A stretch of DNA of 32,211 nt, taken from positions 1 through 32,211 of the forward strand of contig JACPBZ010000010.1 of assembly GCA_016180105.1 (NCBI GenBank). Direction: 5' to 3'. Shown here in pieces: positions 7,383 through 16,411 of this stretch; position 1 is the stretch's first letter; every line of letters begins with the position of its first letter. Position numbers and translations under genes: made by a program. The notes under the pieces were generated by a model. It saw nothing but the letters and a program-made list of their open reading frames with translations. It did not search any database and was not told the origin of the DNA. Source of the stretch: Candidatus Woesearchaeota archaeon (lineage in GTDB: Archaea; Nanobdellota; Nanobdellia; Woesearchaeales; UBA10216).

Positions 7383-10300
7383 TCAACCACCTCTCTTCCA
7401 AGTCAAAATTCTTTTAAAGGATGCGAAAAATCTCGCCAATCCCCCTTCCCGGCCCTCAGCAGCGTCCCCTTCCCGGCTCTCGTCGCTTGCTTCTTCCTCA
7501 ACCAAGGCAAAGTCCGGAGCGCCTGACTGGGCTGAGAGCAGCCTCCCGTCAAGCTCGTATGTCACATTTGCCGGGGCAGAGACCCTGACATCAGCATTGG
7601 TCTCATAAGTGAAGTTCCGCTGCTCGCCAGCCGCGAGCTCTGCCTCAAAGTTTTTCACTGAATCAAGGACTTTTATGGAAATGCTGGAAGTGTGCTTGTT
7701 GATTGCGCCCAGCAGCACGGTAACTTTCTTGCCCTTGCCTGCGCTTTTCGGGGCAATTTCCTTCGTTATGTCAATGTGCCTTTTTTCCTCTATGGCAATC
7801 GCCGGCGAATTCGACTTGACGGTATAGATGGCATTCTCATACAAGTACGTTGCTGATGCGGAACCAAGCGAATGCGTGCCAACACCCCTTGTTTCCTCAT
7901 AGCTCACGTTCGCAGTTCCGCCCGCTGGAATTGCGCCTATTTCCCAAACTACGCCAGAATCCTCAATGGAAACATTCCTGACCGCAGCAGCCGCAAGGTT
8001 CCTGACCTTCACCAGAACAGCATAAGGCTCGATGCTGCTCGAGAACGATGGCGCTACTTTCTCAATCCGTATCACGGGATTGTTAACTATCTCAATCTCA
8101 ACAGACTTGGTTGCTGCTGTGAGCCTGCTGCCGTTTACGTCATAACTGGCAGTTGCCATTGGCAGCGCAAAAATCCCGGGAATAGTTCGCTTGACAGCCT
8201 GGTTAATGAGCTGTTCCTCCCCAGCCTTCACAAGAACGTTATAACTTGCATTCTCATCACTCACCAGCACAGAGGCCGCCTCGGTCCCAACATTCCTCAG
8301 CTTCAGCTGAACAAGGAATGAGTCTGTGTCATTTGCGGACTTGGGCGCGATTTTTTCTGCAAGAATCACAGGCCCGGTCACGTAGTTTTCCTTCACTGAT
8401 ACAGTCGTCGCGCTGCCATTGGCAGAGAAACCATCGCCATATATGTTCTCATAAGTGAGAGTGGGCTTTTGGAGCGAGAAATCACCGCTGAACTTCGCCC
8501 TGCGCCTTTCCCAATTAGAGACAGTAATTGCTTCCCCTGGGTTAAGCTGGGGTATTAGCCTGGTCTCACTCCCGCCAACAAGGTCAACCTCGTAGGCCAG
8601 GGGCGTCCTGAGGACTATATTCCTGGCAACCTTGTCTTTGGCTGTGTTGGTTATGAGATACTTCACGTCAAAAAACTCGCCAGCGTAAATCGTTGAGTCA
8701 TCCACAGTCCTCGCAACTGTCAGGGGAAAACTTTCCTGGGCAACAGTTATTGGCGTAACCTTGGAAACCTCATAGGAGTTCGGCTCAAAATACTCATCTG
8801 AGTTGTACGCGTCAGAATATTTCAAGGTGGAGTTCACGTAAAGCACGATTTCCCTGCTCGTGCGGGGCGCCTTCAGCTTGTAAGTGTATGCCTTAACGCT
8901 TTCCTTGCTCCTAGCCTGAAGGGTTGCCACATTTTTTCCAATCACGGTAAACTCAGGCGAAACATTATCCGCAACAATAACATTCCTGAGCGTGGTTGGC
9001 CTCGAATTCTTCACTGAAACGCTAACCTCCGCCTCCTCATCACCCTTGAGGTTGGCATTTGAGACAGTCTGGGCCAAGTCAACGGATTGAGTGGGCACTA
9101 CACTTATCGTATCCTTGAACTCCTTGCTGAAATTGTCCCCAAACTCGGTAAGGTAGCTGACATTAGTGTAAAGGACATAGCTCTTGCTCTTGTCGGTCTT
9201 GGGAGCATAAAAGAACTTGTCTGCAATCAACACCTGCTCACCAGTGCCAATCTCCCTCAAGTATGAGTTGGGAAGGTAAATCATGTCCGTGCTGAGATTC
9301 ACCGTGGCGTCCTTGAGCTTTGCATACGGGTTTAGGTTCTGAAGCCAGACCTTTGCCCTGTTGCCCTGGTTCGACTCTATTGTCGCGTCAGCGAGCGACG
9401 TCCGAACCGCTATGCCTTTGTTGGTAACAGAAACACTTTGCTTCCCAACAGGCAAATTCCTGTAAACCCCGGTGGATTTTGGGGCATAGGAAACCTTGAC
9501 GGTCACGTCAGAGCTCCCAACACGCTGGCCCTTGAATTCGAAGAAAAAAGTCTTGGTCTGGTTGAGCCAGCCAGTCTGGTTCGATGCGTTAGTGCTGCGG
9601 TTGGTAACCCTTGCAACCTCCCCTTTCCATACATAAGCTGATGGGCTTAGCTTGCTCATCGCGTAAGGCTTCGAAGTCACCTTCAAGCCCTGATCAAAGG
9701 CCATTTCAACAGTTACGAGAGCATCCTCGTTGAGCTTCACCGTGACATTTGCGGTGACGTTGTCAGGCTCTCCGACAATTACTTCCTTGTCGCCCAGCCA
9801 GCTCACCAGCTCAACAGGGAAAGATGTCTTGAGGGAAGCCTTTGAGCTGTAAACAGTCTTGAGCTTAAGCCCATCAGAATACGTCAGGGAACTGACCAAC
9901 GAGCCATCAAAGACTTCCATTGCCTTGGCCCTGTAGCTAAAAGCGACTGATTTTCCCTCATCAAGCTTTCCCTTCCAAACAGCCCTATCGGGGCGGATAG
10001 CAACCGGGCCGTCGCCATCAATCACTTCAAATTCAGCAGGAAAGACATCCTCATAAGTTATGTTCCTGGCAAGGCCGCCCGTGTTTTCCAGTGTGACCGT
10101 GAATTTGGTAGCGTCACCAAGCTGGAATTCAGACTTCGATGCCTCTCTCGTGACAGACATCACCGGGGCAAGTGAAATGCCCCGGACTTTAGCCTTGTAA
10201 ACCTTGCTAGTGTAGTCGTATTCAATGTTGTCAAGGCAAATCTTGGCAAGGGCGGTTGAATCACAGCTGTTATTCGATATGAAAAGCGTCCCCTTGCCGT

Positions 10301-10478
10301 AATCAGCGGCGATTTCATTGGCAGTGGAACTGATGTGAATTGCAAAAGACTGCTCCTCAATCAGGATGGTGCTCCCAGTGACCACAGAAGTGTCAACCGC
10401 AGTCGTGAGGGCGCCAGCCTGGCCCGAAGCTGCAGCAGCAACAACCACGAGTGCCAATACGAGCAATCCAATCCTCAT
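7383..10478 (-). CDS. large secreted protein of tandem Ig-like (DUF11/CARDB/NEW3-type) domains
   Basis: 1031 aa, signal peptide MRIGLLVLALVVVAAAASGQAGA, repeated 'ITNT...RNI...L.PGE' units; SD GAGAGGTG before the start. Confidence 0.8.
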   Translation of the reverse strand: MRIGLLVLALVVVAAAASGQAGALTTAVDTSVVTGSTILIEEQSFAIHISSTANEIAADYGKGTLFISNNSCDSTALAKICLDNIEYDYTSKVYKAKVRGISLAPVMSVTREASKSEFQLGDATKFTVTLENTGGLARNITYEDVFPAEFEVIDGDGPVAIRPDRAVWKGKLDEGKSVAFSYRAKAMEVFDGSLVSSLTYSDGLKLKTVYSSKASLKTSFPVELVSWLGDKEVIVGEPDNVTANVTVKLNEDALVTVEMAFDQGLKVTSKPYAMSKLSPSAYVWKGEVARVTNRSTNASNQTGWLNQTKTFFFEFKGQRVGSSDVTVKVSYAPKSTGVYRNLPVGKQSVSVTNKGIAVRTSLADATIESNQGNRAKVWLQNLNPYAKLKDATVNLSTDMIYLPNSYLREIGTGEQVLIADKFFYAPKTDKSKSYVLYTNVSYLTEFGDNFSKEFKDTISVVPTQSVDLAQTVSNANLKGDEEAEVSVSVKNSRPTTLRNVIVADNVSPEFTVIGKNVATLQARSKESVKAYTYKLKAPRTSREIVLYVNSTLKYSDAYNSDEYFEPNSYEVSKVTPITVAQESFPLTVARTVDDSTIYAGEFFDVKYLITNTAKDKVARNIVLRTPLAYEVDLVGGSETRLIPQLNPGEAITVSNWERRRAKFSGDFSLQKPTLTYENIYGDGFSANGSATTVSVKENYVTGPVILAEKIAPKSANDTDSFLVQLKLRNVGTEAASVLVSDENASYNVLVKAGEEQLINQAVKRTIPGIFALPMATASYDVNGSRLTAATKSVEIEIVNNPVIRIEKVAPSFSSSIEPYAVLVKVRNLAAAAVRNVSIEDSGVVWEIGAIPAGGTANVSYEETRGVGTHSLGSASATYLYENAIYTVKSNSPAIAIEEKRHIDITKEIAPKSAGKGKKVTVLLGAINKHTSSISIKVLDSVKNFEAELAAGEQRNFTYETNADVRVSAPANVTYELDGRLLSAQSGAPDFALVEEEASDESREGDAAEGREGGLARFFASFKRILTWKRGG

Positions 10479-10504
10479 CCATACACCTCTCTTTTGAAAA
10501 ATTC

Positions 10505-11248
10505 CTACGATAACGGCTTAACAACTCCTGAGCCCAGCACCCTCTTGGCAATTGGCTCAAGAAGCTGCAAAGGCAGCCTTCTTGCAGCCTTCAGGGCAAG
10601 CGTCTCAGGATAAACGTAAATATCCCCGTTCTTAAAGCCTAAAAAAAGCTCAAGCGGATTGTCCCCGTGGGCGGTCATCAAAAAGAGTGAAAGAAGCATC
10701 GCCCTTTGGCCGCCCAGTTTTCCCTGCAAAATCGCAGGGGCTGTTCCCCTGGTGAAATTCTGGCCGCCAAACCGCGCATCAGGGCTTTCTGGCATCGCAT
10801 CGATAATGGGCTGCTCCCTGAAGACAATGAACACATAATTGTCGGCCTTCACAGCCTTGAGATCGCCAATCACGAACGCCTCGTTAATCCTGCCAAGCTC
10901 AGCATCAGAAAGAAACCTGCTCCCCTCTCCTATGAAGCCCCCCAACCCTGCGAGCGCTTCAGTTCCAGAAGCCTTTGCCTTGCCCGTAATCACCAAGCCG
11001 GAAGTAATCACTTCCTTTCCGGTTTCAGGACTTACCGCCGAAAAGAGCATAAGCTTATCGCCCTTTTCCAGGCCACTTTTATAATCAAAAGCATCCTTCA
11101 CTACAAAGCCTCCAGCAATTGCGATGACAATGGCGCCAAAAGCAGCCACTATGAGAAACGTCTTCAGGATGCTGCTCACAATCCTAAACACAACGATGCC
11201 CGAAATTATGACAACAGCTAAAACTATCAGCAGCGAAACATCAGCCAT
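10505..11248 (-). CDS. hypothetical membrane-anchored protein
   Basis: 247 aa, two N-terminal TM segments; SD GAGAGGT; same orientation just upstream of the 1031-aa gene. Confidence 0.65.
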   Translation of the reverse strand: MADVSLLIVLAVVIISGIVVFRIVSSILKTFLIVAAFGAIVIAIAGGFVVKDAFDYKSGLEKGDKLMLFSAVSPETGKEVITSGLVITGKAKASGTEALAGLGGFIGEGSRFLSDAELGRINEAFVIGDLKAVKADNYVFIVFREQPIIDAMPESPDARFGGQNFTRGTAPAILQGKLGGQRAMLLSLFLMTAHGDNPLELFLGFKNGDIYVYPETLALKAARRLPLQLLEPIAKRVLGSGVVKPLS

Positions 11249-11326
11249 TCTTTACCTCTCTTAACAAAACGAATTCGCTTAACACGATTTATTCTGGCTG
11301 AGCTTATTTAAAGGTTGCTGTTTTGG

Positions 11327-13141
11327 CTACCGGACAGGATTTTCAACGCGTGGCACCACCAACTCGCTGGCTGCAGCAGCTTCCTGCTGCGTAAGCAGTG
11401 CGGCGTGAGCCGCATCAAAAGTCACCGCAGGAGTGCGTAGTGTCACTAAATGTGAGTAAGGCTTGCCGCCATTGCCCGGCGCATCAGACCACACGGAAAA
11501 TCCCGAGACTGAAGTAACATACGAGTCTGCTATATCAGTGCCGGATGCCACCTTTGTGAAAACAACACCTGGCACGCCTTCAAGCTTGAAACCATTGCCC
11601 CAAATAGTCCGGACTTGAGGCTTATCACCCTGGCCTGGAGGAGCAGGCCATTGAACCACAAGACCGCCCTTGGCCAACGCCGAGTCAACGTAAGGGTCAG
11701 AACTTGGAGGAAACTCAAGCTGGTAAACGCAGTTAATAGCCTTAACCACATCCTGGCTGAAGCTAAAGGCAAAAACCGTTTCACCATCACCGCAGTCTGC
11801 CATCTTGCCTGCATCAACAAACTCCACGCCTTTCAGCTTATACCACTGGCCCATCACAAGCGCCTTGTCAAAGCCAACCTTAATCGACGTGTCCAGGCCC
11901 TCAACGCTTTCCCCCGCGGGAATCACAGCGTAAAATTTCTCATTACCGGCGCCGTCACGGATTGAAAAATAGGGGGTATGCTTATCGCCAAGAAGGCTTG
12001 CACCAGCAAGCTGCCCACTACCAGTTGCGGCCAGGATTGCCGAAAGCTTATTGTAAGACGCTACGACTGCACCACCCCAAAGGTTAATGCCCGCTTCACT
12101 TGCATAAGCCGAAAGCGCATTAACCTCTGCTGCGGTAAGCTGCTGCCCATAACTCGAAGGCGCTACTGTCGAGTCATTAGACAACAACTTTGGCAAGACA
12201 ACAGCCCAAGCAAGAATCAATCCGGCAGCAGCACCAAAGACCACCTTCTTGCCCGCATTGCCAATGGGCGAAGCAGCATAGCAGGAAACATCAAGGTTTA
12301 CAGATGATAATGGAACAGTTGACTGCACAAGCCCCGCCCTTCGCAAGTTATCACTTAACTCAGTGAGCCTCGCAGTAAGCTCCTCAAGAGAGGAAGATTT
12401 CCCGAAAGGCTTCAACAACGACCTTGCGCCGGCAAGCCTGTCTGAAGCAGCTTCCCTGACATTCTCAAGGGCCCCGATGCTTCTGGTTTCGGCTTCAATC
12501 ATTGCATCAAGCGCTTTGAGTTCAGCTGATAGCTCGTAAGCCGTGGCTCCGTGAGAAAATTTGCTGCCCTTGCTGCGGGCCAAGTCTGCGTGATAATCCC
12601 TTCTCGAAGCTAACACAGGCCTTTTCACTGCCAAGGCATTCAAATTGTCCTGGCTTTTTGCAACAGCATCGGATGCGAGACGGTATCCTGTTTCTGCAGA
12701 GCCAACCAGTCTTTCGTAGCCGGGAAGATATGATGCAAGGTCAGAAGTGGCGTTAAGCAGCGCGCCCTGAGCAGCAGTTGGAAACAGAACAACAGGGATA
12801 GCGTAATTTCCTTCCTTAACCAGGAGGCGGGCACCACGATTAGAAACAGAAACAGTGCCCAAAGGCACTCCTGCCAAAAAACTGTCCAGGGATTCAACGG
12901 CTGCGGAAAAGGCGCCAGTTCCAAAATACCTTTCCAAACCCTTCAACCTTGCAGCCTCGAAAGCAATCGCGGCTTTCCTGGCCTTTTCAGTGATTAACCT
13001 TCCGAAGAGCCCGGCCACGGCCTTGAGCTCTGCATCCGTGAGGCTTGAAATATCCCCTGCACTCAGCGGCTTTCCTTTTGCAGTAACCAGGCCAGCAACA
13101 TCCACTGGCTTGCCTTCAAAAGTCACATCTGCCTTAATCAT
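11327..13141 (-). CDS. hypothetical protein with one central TM segment
   Basis: 604 aa ORF; central hydrophobic KKVVFGAAAGLILAWAVVLPKLL. Confidence 0.65.
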   Translation of the reverse strand: MIKADVTFEGKPVDVAGLVTAKGKPLSAGDISSLTDAELKAVAGLFGRLITEKARKAAIAFEAARLKGLERYFGTGAFSAAVESLDSFLAGVPLGTVSVSNRGARLLVKEGNYAIPVVLFPTAAQGALLNATSDLASYLPGYERLVGSAETGYRLASDAVAKSQDNLNALAVKRPVLASRRDYHADLARSKGSKFSHGATAYELSAELKALDAMIEAETRSIGALENVREAASDRLAGARSLLKPFGKSSSLEELTARLTELSDNLRRAGLVQSTVPLSSVNLDVSCYAASPIGNAGKKVVFGAAAGLILAWAVVLPKLLSNDSTVAPSSYGQQLTAAEVNALSAYASEAGINLWGGAVVASYNKLSAILAATGSGQLAGASLLGDKHTPYFSIRDGAGNEKFYAVIPAGESVEGLDTSIKVGFDKALVMGQWYKLKGVEFVDAGKMADCGDGETVFAFSFSQDVVKAINCVYQLEFPPSSDPYVDSALAKGGLVVQWPAPPGQGDKPQVRTIWGNGFKLEGVPGVVFTKVASGTDIADSYVTSVSGFSVWSDAPGNGGKPYSHLVTLRTPAVTFDAAHAALLTQQEAAAASELVVPRVENPVR

Positions 13142-13192
13142 AATGAGAACGGGAATCGAAACTCACTTATAAAGCCTGCGAGAATTAAACCC

Positions 13193-13576
13193 TCACGCCT
13201 TCACAAGGACAGCATTGACAATGCTTTCCTGGCCCGGCCTGTTAGTGACCCTGGCCTTGCCGAGCTCGGTTTCAAGGATGGCGCCCTGCGTGATTATGTT
13301 AGCCCTCGTAAAGTAGCGGTTCGCGGGATTGTTACTGACCGTCTTGATTTTCGCCTTGGAATATTTCCCCGTAGCTGGGTCGAGAACATTAGCAATCGTG
13401 ACCTGAAGAAGCCTGTGCTTAATCATCCCCCCAGTTATCCTGTCAATCCTCAGCTTCCTTTTAGGGCCAAGCTTGGTCAGGATAGGCTGAGAACCCTTGT
13501 CGTAAAGCCTCTTCTTCCTGTACGGCCTCTTAAAGCCGCCTGAACTCTTCCTCAAAGACCTGCCTTGCGTTATCAT
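13193..13576 (-). CDS. rps8e: 30S ribosomal protein S8e
   Basis: MITQGRSLRKSSGGFKRPYRKKRLYDKGSQPILTKLGPKRKLRIDRITGGMIKHRLL; start moved to 13576 from the track's upstream TTG. Confidence 0.95.
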   Translation of the reverse strand: MITQGRSLRKSSGGFKRPYRKKRLYDKGSQPILTKLGPKRKLRIDRITGGMIKHRLLQVTIANVLDPATGKYSKAKIKTVSNNPANRYFTRANIITQGAILETELGKARVTNRPGQESIVNAVLVKA

Positions 13577-13683
13577 TTTACCCTGCTGCGGCAACCACGG
13601 CCTCTTTATTAAGGTTTCTGTTGCAATACGGTTTCGCCTTCCAAAATCTTTATATACAAGCAGAAGACTGTCCAAGCAGTTGG

Positions 13684-13929
13684 GTGATTTTGTTGAACGA
13701 AACTTTTGAGTCAAGGCCTTTGGATTCGCTTAACAGCGCAAGGAACAAGCGAGTGATTGTTGAGCTGAAGAACAACAGGCAGTATGCCGGAAAGCTCAAG
13801 GCATTTGACATTCACGTCAACATCGTCCTGGACGAGGCCGAGGAAAGGGCCGAAGGGGAAATCAAGAGAAAGCTAGGCACGATATTCCTTCGCGGCGACA
13901 TGATAGTGATGATTTCTTCCGCAGAGTAA
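13684..13929 (+). CDS. Sm-like archaeal protein (LSm)
   Basis: RPLDSLNSARNKRVIVELKNNRQYAGKLKAFDIHVNIVLDEAEE...GTIFLRGDMIVMI; start is GTG 13684 or TTG 13690/13693; TATA (tttatata) upstream. Confidence 0.93.
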   Translation: MILLNETFESRPLDSLNSARNKRVIVELKNNRQYAGKLKAFDIHVNIVLDEAEERAEGEIKRKLGTIFLRGDMIVMISSAE

Positions 13930-13959
13930 CGATTCTAAAAACAAAACAATTAAATAGAC

Positions 13960-13980
13960 AAGTATACTTTAAGTATACTT
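13960..13980. promoter_or_regulatory. tandem palindromic operator AAGTATACTT-T-AAGTATACTT
   Basis: Two perfect 10-bp palindromes at 13960-13969 and 13971-13980, 11 bp centre to centre, between TATA (ttaaata, about 13950-13956) and the ATG at 13981. Confidence 0.75.
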
Positions 13981-14202
13981 ATGGTCCAAATTACCACGGT
14001 GAAGCTAACCAGGAAAACCAAAGCTGCACTGGACGAACTGAAAGGCGAAAGGGAAACCTACGACGAGGTTATTGGCAAACTGGCTTCGCAAGCTAAGGGA
14101 AAATCCATCGAGGCAGAACTTGTTGAGGAATACAAGGAGTTGAGCAAGGAAGACCTTGATCTGCTGAGTGAATGGGAAGCTGCTTCTTCAGAACTTGAAT
14201 GA
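13981..14202 (+). CDS. putative antitoxin of a MazF-type module
   Basis: MVQITTVKLTRKTKAALDELKGERETYDEVIGKL resembles short archaeal antitoxins with a DNA-binding N-terminus; immediately upstream of a MazF gene. Confidence 0.8.
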   Translation: MVQITTVKLTRKTKAALDELKGERETYDEVIGKLASQAKGKSIEAELVEEYKELSKEDLDLLSEWEAASSELE

Positions 14203-14211
14203 TGCAATATG

Positions 14212-14553
14212 ATGGAAGTAAAAAGGGGCGATATCTGGCTTGTCAACCTCGATCCTACCATCGGCCACGAAATAAGAAAAGCAAGGCCGGGCATTATCAT
14301 ACAGAACAACCTTGGCAACAAATACGGCCCAATAACCATAATTGCGCCAGCAACATCACAAAAACTTGAGAAGATTTACCATTTCGAGGTCTTCTTGTCA
14401 CAGGAAAATTCAGGACTGCCTAAAAATTCAAAAGCCTTATTAAACCAGATAAGAGCAGTTGATAAGAAAAGGCTGATAAAAAGACTTGGACAAATCAATA
14501 ACGAAACCCTGGAAAAAGTAAATGAGGCGCTCAAAATCAGCCTAAGCCTCTAA
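14212..14553 (+). CDS. mazF: MazF/PemK-family endoribonuclease toxin
   Basis: MEVKRGDIWLVNLDPTIGHEIRKARPGIIIQNN...ITIIAPATSQ...NQIRAVDKKRL. Start at the second of two consecutive ATGs. Confidence 0.93.
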   Translation: MEVKRGDIWLVNLDPTIGHEIRKARPGIIIQNNLGNKYGPITIIAPATSQKLEKIYHFEVFLSQENSGLPKNSKALLNQIRAVDKKRLIKRLGQINNETLEKVNEALKISLSL

Positions 14554-14602
14554 AAATTGCAAACAGAAAACTTTTTAATAGGCCAGAAATTCCGCATCCC
14601 CA

Positions 14603-14791
14603 ATGAAAGGAACACACTCGATGGGCAAGAAGTCCGGCAGCAAGAACATGATAGCCTGCCGAAGATGCGGCAAGAGGACCTTGACGCTCAGGGGAAGGAC
14701 GTGCTCAAGCTGCGGATTCGGGTCATCCAAGACACTCAGAAGCTACAACTGGCAGAAAACAAGGAAAAAAAGCATACTCTTCAAGTCGTGA
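14603..14791 (+). CDS. rpl37e: 50S ribosomal protein L37e
   Basis: CRRCGKRTLTLRGRTCSSCGFGSSKTLRSYNWQ. Alternative start at 14621. Confidence 0.93.
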   Translation: MKGTHSMGKKSGSKNMIACRRCGKRTLTLRGRTCSSCGFGSSKTLRSYNWQKTRKKSILFKS

Positions 14792-15211
14792 TCAAATCGG
14801 TTCTACCAAGGCAGCTATGGAAGCCCTGCCATTAAAAGAATAGCTGAAAACAACAGCGCTAATCCTGACAGTCTCGCCGGACTTCGTAACCCTTTCAGTC
14901 ACAGGCATCAGTTCAGCCTGCCCAGTATTCAAAACGCGGTCAAACATTTCCTGCCTCCTCCGGGCATACTCCTCGCCGGAGGCACTGCGTGGCACCAGCT
15001 TAGAGGAAGGCATTCCTATGGCTTCGGCTCCAGTGTAGCCAAAAATATCCTGAGCGGCACCACCATAGTAAACGAGAATCCCATCCTGATCCTGCGCAAG
15101 AAGGCCCTGCAAGGACTGATCATACGGGAAACTCTGCTTTTCAAGCTCCTGCCTTAACGCGTCTCCCAAATCCATAAAGAAATAGGGGGCCTCAATCATT
15201 ATAAAAATCAT
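14792..15211 (-). CDS. stand-alone PAS-domain protein
   Basis: GILVYYGGAAQDIFGYTGAEAIGMPSSKLVPRSASGEEYARRRQEMFDRVLNTGQAELMPVTERVTKSGETVRIS is PAS-like; start 15211 or 15199. Confidence 0.78.
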   Translation of the reverse strand: MIFIMIEAPYFFMDLGDALRQELEKQSFPYDQSLQGLLAQDQDGILVYYGGAAQDIFGYTGAEAIGMPSSKLVPRSASGEEYARRRQEMFDRVLNTGQAELMPVTERVTKSGETVRISAVVFSYSFNGRASIAALVEPI

Positions 15212-15218
15212 TCCGCCA

Positions 15219-15785
15219 TTACTCACTGAAATTCTCGTAGAACTTGCTCGCAATGGGCACCTTCTGGCCCTGGTAATGGCTGCCCAGCTCCTTTGAGCCG
15301 TAAGGCCTCTCGACAGGAGTGGACATTGTGGTGAAGGAAATCTGGCCAATCTTCATCTTGAAATAAAGGGTTATTGGCAGCGGGGAAACATTGCTCAATT
15401 CCAAAGTCAAATTTCCTTCCCAGCCAGGGTCAATGTAGCCCGCAGTCGAATGGATAAGCAGCCCAAGCCTGCCAAGGGAACTCTTGCCCTCTATCCTTCC
15501 GGCAACATCGTTTGCCAGCTTAATGCTTTCAAGCGTGCTGCCAAGGACAAACTCGCCCGGATGCAATATGAAAGGCTCATCATCCTTGATTTCAACAGGC
15601 GTCATAAGGTCCTCCTGTTTCTGCTTGACATCAATCACGCCGTGCTTGGCCCTGTTAAACAGCAGGAACTTGTTGTCAAGATGAACGTCAATGCTGGAAG
15701 GCTGAATGCAGTCCTCAAAGAAAGGCTTTACAGCTATCTTGCCCTTCGCTATCGCTTCCCTTATGCTTTTGTCGCTGAGCAGCAT
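15219..15785 (-). CDS. dcd: dCTP deaminase, possibly bifunctional with dUTPase activity
   Basis: GRIEGKSSLGRLGLLIHSTAGYIDPGWEGNLTLELSNVSPLPITLYFKMKIGQ...PYGSKELGSHYQGQK. Confidence 0.94.
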   Translation of the reverse strand: MLLSDKSIREAIAKGKIAVKPFFEDCIQPSSIDVHLDNKFLLFNRAKHGVIDVKQKQEDLMTPVEIKDDEPFILHPGEFVLGSTLESIKLANDVAGRIEGKSSLGRLGLLIHSTAGYIDPGWEGNLTLELSNVSPLPITLYFKMKIGQISFTTMSTPVERPYGSKELGSHYQGQKVPIASKFYENFSE

Positions 15786-15796
15786 TTTTTGCTTCC

Positions 15797-16378
15797 CTAC
15801 TTCTTAACTGCCGTGGCCGAAATCTTGGCCTTGATTTCACCAATGACCTTGTCAATCCGCTTATAAAGATTCCTGAAGTCACCGTCGTTCTTGATAATAA
15901 AGTCCGCCTCCCTCATACACGCAGCAAGCTGCTGCTCAGTGCTCCTGCCAAGCATCTCGCGCTTCTCCTGCACAAGAAACTCGCTGAACGATTTCGGGTC
16001 CCGGACACTGGCCCTTTGCCTGGCGCGCTCATACCGGACGTCAACAGGAGCGTCAACCGCAACGAGGCAAAAATCCTTTAACTCACGAAGGGCGGAAATC
16101 TCGCCAACATTTCTTATGCTGTCCACAACTGCGTTGGCAACGCTGGGAGCGCCCTTAACGCGCTTGAGCACGAGCTCAGCAAGAAAACCCGCGCCGTGTT
16201 TTTTGCGCAGCGCATTCCCCGCCTTGGTTAAATTGTCCCGGGTTGGCATAATGCCTTTTTCCCTCAGCAACAGGCGGAGCTCGTCAGAAAGCGAGTAGTA
16301 CTGAAAGCCCCTGCCTATGAGGTTTTCGGCAACAGTGCCCTTCCCGGCAGCGTAAGTCCCAGTAAGGCCGATTATCAT
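15797..16378 (-). CDS. P-loop (deoxy)nucleotide kinase / dephospho-CoA kinase-like protein
   Basis: MIIGLTGTYAAGKGTVAENL Walker A; likely leaderless start at 16378 given atatatata at about 16402-16411. Substrate uncertain. Confidence 0.78.
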   Translation of the reverse strand: MIIGLTGTYAAGKGTVAENLIGRGFQYYSLSDELRLLLREKGIMPTRDNLTKAGNALRKKHGAGFLAELVLKRVKGAPSVANAVVDSIRNVGEISALRELKDFCLVAVDAPVDVRYERARQRASVRDPKSFSEFLVQEKREMLGRSTEQQLAACMREADFIIKNDGDFRNLYKRIDKVIGEIKAKISATAVKK

Positions 16379-16411
16379 TGCCTTCCAACTTGCCATCAGG
16401 TTATATATATT

